Shown piece after piece: positions 1 to 9,318 of a stretch of DNA of 64,000 bases. The notes beneath the pieces were generated by a model that had not been told where the DNA came from, ran no database searches, and saw only the letters and a program-made list of their open reading frames with translations. Origin of the DNA: Benincasa hispida (taxonomy: Eukaryota > Streptophyta > Magnoliopsida > Cucurbitales > Cucurbitaceae); contig NC_052356.1 in the NCBI RefSeq assembly GCF_009727055.1, forward strand, positions 2,322,925 through 2,386,924, read 5' to 3'. Position 1 is the stretch's first letter, and every line of letters starts with the position of its first letter. The translations under genes and the position numbers were made by a program.

Positions 1-1
1 G

Positions 2-211
2 ATGGTCAATATTCAACGCAACGTCTTTACCATTCACCTGAACCAAAGATAGATGGCTGAGCGCAACCATGAGTACTTCAATTTCTTAACGACATATCTA
101 CATGGTCCTATGGTGCCTCCACATCTACAGCAACCTCTACAATTTCAAGAAGCTCCTCAAAGAGCTCCTCTGCAACATCCTCCTCATCAAGAGCCCCCGC
201 CGCAAATCTAA
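2..211 (+). pseudogene. C-terminal tail of Athila-like 3' ORF (element A1)
   Basis: Frame 2 from the window edge reads a proline/glutamine-rich tail containing MAERNHEYFNF and ending in EPPPQI before TAA at 209-211. One in-frame TAG lies just before MAERN. The same tail, more decayed, ends the 3' ORF of element A2 near 7880-8093, so this is the end of the same retroelement ORF, cut by the window edge. It has no known enzymatic motif. The frame is followed by the element's 3' noncoding region, polypurine tract and LTR, which fixes its position at the 3' end of the internal region. Confidence 0.6.
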
Positions 212-1369
212 ATTTGTGGGTGTACTACCTTCTCCACAATTTTGCAATCTTTCTTTGCGGCCATTCAATTTTTTATAGAAAGCTATACCTTATATTCTTT
301 TGTACATACTTACAATTTTGTGTTGCGATATTTATGATTCTTTGTGTACTTAGACAAATTTTATAGAACTTAGTAATCATTCTTTTCTTATGTGTTGGCC
401 TCTTTACTTTTATCATCCTTTGTCAATTATTGTGGTAATTCTTGTCTTTTCTTTTGCATTGTTTATTTGCGCTGCCATGACGAGTCTTATGCGTAACCTT
501 AGCGTAATTTCTTTATACATTGTATTTTCTGCCTAACACTTAGACAATTCATCGCAATAGCTCTACTTTACCTTCTCTATTTCAAGACTCTACTCAAACC
601 TTCTTTCCAAAATTTTGACTGTGTGTTTTGTCTTTTCTGTCCAAAACAACAAAATTAGAACCTTGCGCATCTTTAAATTTGGGGGTGGGGAAGGTCTGAG
701 CAGATGCGATCAAGCGGATGCGTTAATATCAGGCAAATGCATTCATCATCACAAAAAAAAAAACTTCGCTGTCAGCATAAGGGAAAATCCCAACTTGATA
801 AGAGTTAAGCCATGAAAGGAACCTGCTCGTAGTTTGATGTCCACATGACACCCGTGGGAGCAAACCAAAATGAAGGTAAGTTTCCAGGATCGACGCAATA
901 TGAAAAAAAAGAGAGAGAGAAAATAAGGATAAAAGAGACAACTCCTCTTACCAGCAAAAGTAAAACTTGGCTGAGAATCAAGAGTTGAAGTTGAGATTGG
1001 TACACAACCAAAGTTGGATGCTCGCATGACACCCGTTGGAGCAAGCCAAAACGAAGGGTGTAACCATGATCAACGTTCTCTATAAGATGATGCAAACCAG
1101 GCCACCGCATAAAAGACACACTTTGTTGTTTTCACAAGAATAGCTAAAACATTATTCTCAAAATTAGAAGGGAACTTTGGGTAGAAGTTTGTTTTAGATA
1201 AGAATAAAGTAGAGCATGTGAAGAAATGTTAAAGGATAGAAGGAACTTGTAGGTGTTGAGAAATTATGTAGAGGTGGAGCATTCGGAGTAGCCAATCGAC
1301 GCAAAGTTAGGATAGAAGTTGAGCTGAATTGCCTTAGTCGAAGATATGCTTGAGGACAAGCATATAACT
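212..1369 (+). other. 3' noncoding region of Athila-like element A1
   Basis: No supportable ORF lies here. The stretch is homologous over its length to 8094-9204 of element A2, and in parts to 25783-26420 on the minus strand of A3. It carries near-copies of the motif AAATTTGGGGGTG (around 208-222 and 672-686) and two copies of a roughly 43-bp motif with the core CATGACACCCGTGGGAGCAA, at about 834-876 and 1013-1057. It is noncoding retroelement sequence between the last ORF and the polypurine tract. Confidence 0.65.
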
Positions 1370-1382
1370 AAATTTGGGGGTG
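1370..1382 (+). other. Polypurine tract of element A1
   Basis: AAATTTGGGGGTG directly abuts the LTR start TGATAACTTG at 1383. This is where the plus-strand primer of an LTR retrotransposon is expected. The same tract, as its reverse complement, abuts the 3' LTR of A3 at 25767-25782. Confidence 0.7.
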
Positions 1383-3315
1383 TGATAACTTGTAGAAATA
1401 TAAGTTATTTATGCCATTTTATTTAGATTATGCGACAAAAAGAAGGAAAAGTTGCGTCGATAGTATAGAAATTGGCTTAGAAATACGAAAATTGTAAAGT
1501 GTCGTAAGCACACCCGCTAACCCCATTGCGATGGCAAAATGGAATGTCCAAGTCTTTGTTTTTCATGAAATAGGTCACCGCATGCGATAATCGCTCGAGT
1601 ACAAAAATGAACAACGCATCTACAGAGCATGCGATGATCATTCAAGAACAAAGAAAGAACAATGCAATTGCAGCGTATGCGATGATCGATCATGGACTCA
1701 AACGATCAACGGATTTCCACCACATGTGGCAATCGATAAAAGATCAAAATAATTACACCACATGCGGCGATCGATCAAAGATATGAAGAGCAACACATTC
1801 GCAAGGAATTCTGACAATGTACAGCTTTTCTGTTGTTTGATTCTGACAAATCAATTGTGGAGCAGAGCGGACGTTTCCACCAAGCCAAGGCGGGAATTAT
1901 CAGATTTTCAAAGTGGGACCACTAATACATGAGCTAAGCTCTATAAATAGCTTCCTCAAATTCAATGAAAAAGAGGCTGGTCTGAAGAGACAATCCAGAG
2001 AAAATCCGGGAGAACGACGAGACAAGACCGAGAGGTAAGTCTCTGAGCAAGCAATTATTTCCATTCCCAAAGAAGAAGCTATGTGCAAGAGGTCACTTCT
2101 ATCGGGAAAGCAAGCCTGAGAGGGAAGCTTTCCACTCCATTTCTTCCACATGTCGGCAAGCACATTGTCTCCAATCGGGATCTGTGTCAAGACATTGACA
2201 CTCTTTCTGTATTTTTTCTTATTTTCCATTCATCTACTGTGTTCATCTATCTTTAACCCTTCATTCACTATCTGTAACAAACGTTGATCTCTAATTTTAA
2301 TATCATTATCGTAATCATTGTCATTTCTCTATTCTTTCCCATACATTCATCATCCATTATCTCCATCATGTGTCACTAATCCCCTGGGTAAAGGGGAAGG
2401 ATTAAGGGTGTGAATTAAACCTTGTTAAAGGAATCGGCTAAGTTTAGCTAAAGCATGCTCGACGGCATCTTCACCCGTGAGAGCAGAAGTGAAGATGTTA
2501 TTCCGCCTATCGAAAGAAGGTTGGAAGAATGTGTTAACTAAAGCGAGAAGTATTTCCAGAGATGGAAACAACCTTGCGTTCATCACGTTCACCCTTGTTT
2601 CACCATAGACATATGGGAACACAGCCGATCATTTAAAGGTGTAAGCCAAGGGAAAGTGGAACTTTAGTTGCATCCTCAACAATATTGACAAACTTGCGAT
2701 GTCCTTTCCCTCAACCCATTCTCTTTCTGACTCATTCACAAGACTTGCCACCGTATTCATTAGATTCTTTTGCACCGAGATTTACTTTATAGCAATTTAT
2801 TTTACAGCCAGTCCTCAACTTGTATCATTAATAGTTTATTCATTTATTTTATCACTGAAATTTACTTTATAGCAATTTATTTTACAACACTTTATTTTAT
2901 CATCGCAATTTACTTTATTGCATTTTATTTACCATCGCATTTTATTCTTTATCGCAATTTACTTTTCACCGCAATTTTACGTTTCTGCAACCCAATTCAT
3001 TATTCTTTATTGTAATCATTTGCATATACAACATTAGTATCGCATTAATCACAACAATCCCCGTGTTCGACCTCAGATCACTCTAAGAAACTTGCGTTGG
3101 AATTATACTTGGTTCCAGCGCAAAAAATTTGTGATATGCACTACACGAACACATACTACGTAAGCATTTAAGCATCACCGCATATATCTTTTAGAACGTA
3201 GTATCGAATATTTTTATTATCGCAAGGTAACTTGAATCATAGCGCATCACTCATTCATTTTAAATCATTACAAGTTTTTGGCGATATAATATAGATCTAT
3301 AAATTCTGTCTATCA
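1383..3315 (+). repeat. LTR of Athila-like Gypsy element A1 (about 1.93 kb)
   Basis: The LTR begins TGATA and ends TATCA, a perfect 5-bp terminal inverted repeat. It is aligned by eye with 9319-11146 (diverged, perhaps around 80% identical). It is preceded by a polypurine tract and followed by a tRNA-Asp-type primer-binding site, so it is flanked by internal sequence on both sides. Inside are imperfect repeats rich in GCATGCGATGATCGATC (about 1560-1800), a TATA box at 1941-1950, and CATCGCATTTTATT-type short repeats (about 2780-2990). All short ORFs within it appear spurious. Confidence 0.8.
1941..1950 (+). promoter_or_regulatory. LTR TATA box (A1)
   Basis: CTATAAATAG lies about 560 bp into the LTR and is conserved at the matching position in the A2 LTR (9931-9940). 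It is the likely core promoter for element RNA. Confidence 0.55.
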
Positions 3316-3321
3316 AGTTTT

Positions 3322-3340
3322 TGGCGCCATTGCTAGGGAC
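3322..3340 (+). other. tRNA-Asp-type primer-binding site after A1 LTR
   Basis: TGGCGCCATTGCTAGGGAC starts six bases after the LTR end TATCA. It differs at a few positions from the Asp-tRNA primer-binding site typical of Athila/Tat Gypsy elements. Only about 35 bp of internal sequence follows before Copia LTR sequence starts near 3376, so the downstream element is truncated. Confidence 0.7.
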
Positions 3341-3375
3341 AAGAACTTGAACCATCATACATCATAAATTTTATC

Positions 3376-4373
3376 CTCTATAGTAGTTTGTCTTGATAGT
3401 TAACGAATAGTAATTAATTCAATTAAAGAGTTTTAACGAATTAATTACAAATCGTTGGAGCTCATGATCTATAGGTCCATTAGGTCCCTCTACTAGCTCA
3501 TTAAATTGGAATAACAAATTTAGTATTGATGTATGAATTAAGGTTATGAATTTGAAATGTTCAAAATCATTTTTAGGGTTTTCGATTGATTGTATATGAT
3601 ACAATTAAAAACTTTTAATTTAATTGAAATTAAACAAAATTGGAAAATAAATCAATATTAAATTATCATTTAAATATAAAATTGATTTATTGGTGAAATT
3701 GATATTTTATTAATTTAATATTTTAATATTAAATTAATATTATTTTATTGAAAAGTTTAATTCAAAATTAATTAAAATTAGTTTTATTTAAATTAATTAT
3801 TTTTTTGAATTAATTTTGTAAAACTAATTTAAATAACAAAAATGAAATTATTTTTTGAAATCATTTTAAGTTAATAGCTTTTTCCATTTTTTGGAAAAAA
3901 CCCACTGACATATGTTGATGGATTATCACCAAAATCCAATGTTATCTTGTAATGATCTTCAAGTTGGAGCTGCCCACCATACAACCCTGTATATTTGCAT
4001 GAATTCTACCTATATATAGAAGCTCCATGCATGTAGATCAGGGAGCAATCTGAGTTTTACTTGCTAAAGTGAAAATTTGAAAACCTTACACATCCCTCAC
4101 TTGTTCATCATCAATTCAACTTGATTTAAGTGTTTCCACCACACGTTCCAGCTTGAGCATAGTGGAGAAGATCTCGGTGGTAGTCCTCTTAAAGATTCAA
4201 CCTCCATTTCGATGGATTTCAACTAAATTCGTGGAGGAAATCTTCAAATGTAATATGTGTTTCAAATCATCTTATGAGTATCATATGAACAACATGCTTA
4301 AAACTCAAATTAAATGTAGTTTAAGTGCTTATTGATTCTGAAGTCTTCTGTTGCATGATATCCTATTCCTTCA
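3376..4373 (+). repeat. Truncated 5' LTR of Copia C1
   Basis: The sequence matches the last ~1 kb of the complete LTR at 16962-18859 and ends at ...CCTTCA immediately before the PBS. The first ~0.9 kb of the LTR is missing, replaced by Athila-like sequence ending at about 3375. The middle is very AT-rich. The small open frame at 4153-4335 has a counterpart at 18639-18821 in the other LTR and is not a gene. Confidence 0.75.
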
Positions 4374-4375
4374 AT

Positions 4376-4387
4376 TGGTATCAGAGC
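4376..4387 (+). other. Copia primer-binding site (initiator-tRNA-Met type)
   Basis: TGGTATCAGAGC, the standard plant Copia PBS complementary to initiator tRNA-Met, starts three bases after the LTR end. An identical copy lies at 18862-18873. Confidence 0.85.
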
Positions 4388-4901
4388 ATGATTTAAGCTC
4401 TTAACTATTGTTAATTTGATTTTGGTGGGTGTTTTTTTCATGAACTGCATGAAATAGTATACTGATATGGTTTTTCCAGTGTTTTGGCATTTGAATCCTT
4501 TCAATTATGTTGTTTCTTTTGTAATTGGCTCTTGTTTGATAGGCCTTAATGTGTGTTTAGGAGACTGTAATTCATATGGAGTCATTAGAAGTTGAAATTA
4601 GGATGTAATTGAAGAAAGAAGTGAAAAAGGTCGAGCTGCAGATTTCTAGTTCTTCAGCTACTGTTTGAATTTCTAGCAATATTCAACCAAGTTCGAGCGA
4701 GATTTTGAATCAAGTTTGAATGAGATATCTAGTTTGAACGAGATTTTGTTGGAATTTTGAGCGAGATTTTGAGTTTAAGCGACATTTTGAATCGAGTTTG
4801 AACGAGATTTCTAGTTCGAGCGAGATTCTGATGGAATTCCCAACGAGATTTCAAGCAAGGAGCGAGATTATGATGGTTTGAGCGAGATTTCAATGAGCCA
4901 G
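4388..4901 (+). other. Copia C1 leader, first part, with GCGAGATT repeats
   Basis: Noncoding leader downstream of the PBS. From about 4650 it is dominated by an irregular repeat built on GAGCGAGATTTTGA, spaced about 15-40 bp. It ends with AGCCAG (4896-4901), the likely target site of the A2 insertion. It matches 18874-19404, where the leader runs on uninterrupted. Confidence 0.7.
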
Positions 4902-5240
4902 TGATAACTTGTAGAAATACAAGTTATTTATACCATCTTATTTAGATTATGCGGCAAAAAGAAGGAAAACGTTGCGCCGAATGTATAGAAATTGGCTTAG
5001 AAACGCAAGAGCTATAAAGTGTCAGAAGCACACCCGCTAACCCCATTGCGATGGCAAAATGGAATGTCCAAGTCTTTGTTTTGCAGGAAACAGGTCACCA
5101 CATGCGATGATCGCTCGAGGACAAAAAGAGAAACACGTTTGCACTGCATGCGACGGTAAATCGAGATCCAAAAGAAGCAACGCAATTGCAGCGCATGCGA
5201 CGATCGAAAAGGAGCAACACATTTGCACCACAGCGCATAC
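4902..5240 (+). repeat. 5' LTR stub of A2
   Basis: About 340 bp match the first part of the LTRs at 1383 and 9319, including the GCATGC/CGATCG-rich repeats. Similarity stops near 5240, after which the sequence becomes the coding-like region. Most of the LTR, including TATA box and PBS, is lost. The long open frame that begins at 5059 runs through this LTR, so its N-terminus is spurious. Confidence 0.65.
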
Positions 5241-5299
5241 CTTGATCGTCGTCCACACTTTCTTCCGAGAAAAGAAAATTTTCCAATTTCTTTCTCTTA

Positions 5300-8093
5300 A
5301 TGGAACTCATGGTCGGACAATCATCCCATTCTTCTTCCCAACCATCATCTGCTTCCCACACCTCTTTCACTGTGCGGGAGGTGGCCTTCCTCGCCATCGC
5401 CTTGCCGCCCAGCCTAAGCCAACTCCTAGACTCACCAGAAAACCCAGGCGAAAACCCTCTGTGACAGCAACACCGTCCACCCACCGTGAAAGGCCGAGCA
5501 CAAAGAGTGCCTCTGCTACCAGACTTGAGGTGGCGCTCCCAATACCTTCAACCGAAAGTGACCTGAAAAGAAAAGACGACAAGGAGGTGTTCGGGAGTAT
5601 CTTGAGCCATTTGGAGAAAGGGGGGTTGCCGGAGGCCGGAGTAGTAAACCAACCCCTTCCGACGGAGGAGGAGTTAACTTTAGCTTCGCGGAGGATGGCC
5701 CTTACCATCTCGGATCCTAAGGAGACTACCCCAACAGACTCCAATGAGGGACCCATAAGGGCTGTTCTGGAAGTTATGGAGGCGAAGAAGCAGACGGAGA
5801 AGTCTGAAGAAAATAAAGAGGAGAGAAAAGTTGAAAGGAAACGGGCAGAGGAGGATAAAGTTGCCCGGCTAGGAAAAGAGAAGAAGGAAAAACGGAGAAG
5901 CGAAAGAAAGCATCGCAGGCGAGAAGAGAAGCGCTTGAGAAAAGAGGAAGAAATGAGGAAAAGGGCGAAAAGTATGGAGTTCAACAGAGAATCACCACCA
6001 AGGGTGGAAGTGGGGGTGTCAGCGCAAGTTAAACCATCAATTCAACAACAAGCTTCATGGTCACAATCTAGACTAATTGTGTCAGAGGCATAACTCCGGG
6101 GTTCGGACAACAAGGAAGACCCTGACATCTCCCCTTTAATGTGGCGTCACAAGGAGAATGCGCCGCAAGGGTCCACAAGCGACCCAACAATTTTTGAACA
6201 CATAGAGAAGGAGAAGGAAGAAAGAAGAAGAAAATCAGAGGAGAAAGAAGAGAAAATGGCACGGGCGTGCCAAATCATCGCCTCAACCAATTTGGCCAGA
6301 CGGCTTCATGAGGAAGAGGTTCGTCGTGACAATGCAAGGGTAGAAGAAGAGGAGAAAAGAAGGCTCGAGGATGACAGCACATTGCGCTCGCCTCTGAGTA
6401 GTTTGAAAAAGAAATGAGAGAAAAAGAGGAGGCAGAGAAGAAAGCAAAGGAGGAAAAAGAGTTGCGCCGCAAAGCAAACATTTAGCGCACCAGAGAGCGA
6501 AAAAGAAAAGAACGGGAAGAATGGGAAAAGGAAAAGAAAGAGAAACGCAAGGCGCAGGAATGCATTCAAAGACAAAAATCCAACCTTGTGTCCGCTCAAG
6601 ACAAAGGCAAAGAAAAGGTGGAAAGCAGTGAGCTTGCGTCGGCCAGGAGGCACCCGAAAACCAAGAAGGAAAATGACAATTTGTTGATGGAAATGGGCTT
6701 CTTTCCTACACCGGTGCCACTATCGGATCTTATCATCAGCGTTATGGTAGAGCATGGGTGGGAAGCTTTCTGCCAATGCCCATCCATTGTCATCCCATCG
6801 GCAGTGAAGGCCTTCTACCATGGCCAGCTCCACGACACTGAAGATGCGGTGATCATCGACGGAAGGGTAATGCCATTCAGTGTAGAGGACATCAATTAGC
6901 TCTACCAGTTGAAGAATTTCTCAAAAGCACCGGGAAACAAATTGATTAATGATCCTGTCAAAGAGCATATGGAGGATGTGCTGAGAGTACTAACACAATC
7001 GGGCACCAAGTGGACGGTGTCCTTAACCGGCATCAAAACCCTCGCCTCTAACCGTCTGCTGCCTAAAGTACGCCTTTGGGTCTACTTGGTGAAGAGACGA
7101 CTCATCCCGACATCACATGATAAAACCATTTCAAGGGATAGAGTCATGGTCGCATACTGCATTGTGTGTGGCATTCCAAATGATGTGAGCCAGCTTCTTG
7201 CGAAACAAATTCGAGGTTATGTTGGCCACGTGAGAGGCCAGTACTTCTTTCCATGGACGGTTTCTAGCCTATGCCTATCTATGGGCGCGAGCATTGAAGA
7301 AGAACCTATGCCAGAAGTTCACGGCATCATCAGCACAAAAATATTGAGAATCCTTTTCAAGGATTCATCGCATTGCCCCGAGCCTCCATCGAAGCAGCCC
7401 CTCATTGATTTGAATGCGTCGCAACCACTGAGACCCAAGAAACGGCGCCGCAATGACAAAGGCAAGGAAATCATCCAAGGAAGTTCATCACATCAGCAAA
7501 CCAATTTACCCTTGGACCCCTTACCCTTAGTCATCCGTCCACCCAACCCAAACAAATGAACCCCTTTCCCTCTTTCCCGAACAATTTACTAATCTCGTCC
7601 GTGCGCCCGACTCCAACCCCGCATCACCAGCAGCTTCCATCCGTCATCCATCTCCACCCCACTTTTCCACAAACATTGCCGCATGTTGATACTCACATGT
7701 TGGGAGCAGGCCCTTCCACTCGGCCCCAAACCGATGTTGGTGAGACATACGACAGCACCTCCCACTGATCCCTAGTTGCTGCCCTATAAGACATGTGGGG
7801 CTTTTTCTCTCAAGAATTATCCTTCTTCCGCTATACACTGATGGAGTTATGAGAAGAGCAATGTAGAGCTACATCAGGCGATGATAAATATTCAACGCAA
7901 CATTTTTACCCTTCGCCTGAATCAAAGACAGATGGCCGAACGCAACCACGAGTACTTCAATTCTTAACCTCATATTTTGCATGGTCCTATGATGCCTCAA
8001 CATTTGCAGCAACCTCTGTTCTTTCAAGAACAGCCGTAAGGAGCTCCTCCACAATGCCCTCCTCACCGAGAAGCCCCCGCCGCAAAGTTAAAT
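5300..8093 (+). pseudogene. Athila-like 3' ORF with K/E-rich coil and plant-transposon-protein-like domain
   Basis: A plausible start at 5300 reads MELMVGQSSH for 54 codons, then the frame shifts (stop 5462-5464). About 5465-6590 encodes a long Lys/Glu/Arg-rich segment predicted to be charged coiled coil. About 6660-7400 encodes a folded domain (FFPTPVPLSDLI, LVKRRLIPTSHD, YFFPWTVSSLC) resembling the putative plant transposon protein family (PF20167, assigned from memory of its pattern). A basic PKKRRRNDKGKE stretch near 7431-7469 and a Pro-rich tail follow. In-frame stops lie at 6091, 6415 and 6897, with at least two frameshifts. It sits where Athila-type elements carry an extra ORF after pol. 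Its function is unknown. Confidence 0.6.
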
Positions 8094-9204
8094 TTGGGGG
8101 TGTACCATCTTCTCCTTCACAATTTTGAATTCTTTTGCGATCATTCAAATTTTTATAGATAGCTATACCTTTGTATTCTTCTGTACATGTTTACAATTTT
8201 GTGTTTGCGATCATTATAATTCCTTGTGTACTTTGACAATTTTCATTATAACTGAGTGATTATTCTTTCCTTATGCGTTGGCCTCTTTATTTATATCATC
8301 CTTTGTCAATTTATTGCGGTAATTCCTTTCTTTTCATTTGCGTTGTTTAGTTGCATTGCCATGACGAGTATTATGCGTAACCTTAGCGTAATTTCTTTAT
8401 ACATTGCGTTTTCTGCCTAACACTTAGACAATTCATCGAAATATCTCTACTTTACCTTCTCTATTATAAGACTCTACTCAAACCTTCTTTTCAAAATTTT
8501 GACTAAGTGTTTTGTCTTTTCTGTCTAAAACAACGCAATGAGGACCTTGCGACTCTCTAAATTTGGGGGTGGGAAAGGTCTGAGCAGATGTGATCAAGCG
8601 AATGCGTTCATAGCAGGCAAATGCGTTCATAAAAAAAAGAAAAAAAAAAAAAGAAAACTTCGTTGTCAGTGCAAGAGAAAATCCCAACCTGATAAGAGTT
8701 AAGTCATGAAAGGAACCTGCTCATAGTTGGATGTTCACATGACACCTGTGGGAGCAAGCCAAAACGAAGGTAGGTTACCAGGATCGACGCAATACAAAAA
8801 TAAAAAAAATAAAAATAAAAGAGACAACTCCACTGACCAGCTAAAGTGAAAACTTGGCTAAGGATCAAGAGTTGAAGTTGAGCTTGGTACACAAACGAAG
8901 TTGGATGCTCACATGACACTCGTGGGAGCAAGCCAAAACGAAGGGTGTAACCATGATCAACGCTCTCTATAGGAAGATGCAAACCAGGCCACCACATAAA
9001 AGGCACACTTCGTTATTTTTACAAAAATAGGAAAAACATTCTTTTCAAAACAAGAAGAGAACTTTGAGCAGAGGTTTGTCTTAGGTAACAATAAAGTAGA
9101 GCATGCTAAAGAAATGTTCAAAGCATAGAAGAAATTTGGAATTTTTGAGAAATTATGTAGAGGTGGAGCATTCAGAGTAGCCAATCGATGCAAAGTTAGG
9201 ATAG
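8094..9204 (+). other. 3' noncoding region of A2
   Basis: Homologous to 212-1330 of A1, including AAATTTGGGGGTG copies near 8090-8103 and 8558-8571 and the paired CATGACACC(C/T)GTGGGAGC motifs at about 8729-8772 and 8901-8943. A purine-rich run of As lies near 8630-8660. The last ~50-60 bp before the expected polypurine tract is missing, and Copia leader sequence is joined instead. Confidence 0.6.
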
Positions 9205-9318
9205 GATTTCTAGTTCGAGCGAGATTCTGATGGAATTCCCAACGAGATTTCAAGTTCAAGCGAGATTTCAAGAAAGGAGCGAGATTATCATGGTTTGATC
9301 GAGATTTCAATGAGCCAG
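9205..9318 (+). repeat. Duplicated segment of Copia leader inside A2
   Basis: These 114 bp repeat 4806-4901 (with one extra GCGAGATTTCAAG unit) and end at the same AGCCAG, directly followed by TGATAACTTG as at 4902. The Copia-leader/LTR junction therefore occurs twice in direct orientation. This could come from recombination after insertion, from a second insertion at a duplicated site, or from misassembly. Confidence 0.65.

Noticed and set aside
4153..4335. Small ORF duplicated at 18639-18821
   Set aside because: Lies at the same place in two copies of the Copia C1 LTR.
5059..6093. An intact 344-residue protein
   Set aside because: Its first ~60 codons lie in LTR sequence and the true start (5300) is in another frame. 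The rest belongs to a longer broken ORF.
5095..6653. Serine/leucine/phenylalanine-rich minus-strand ORFs
   Set aside because: Shadow frames opposite the Lys/Glu-rich coding of A2; composition mirrors GAA/AAG codons.
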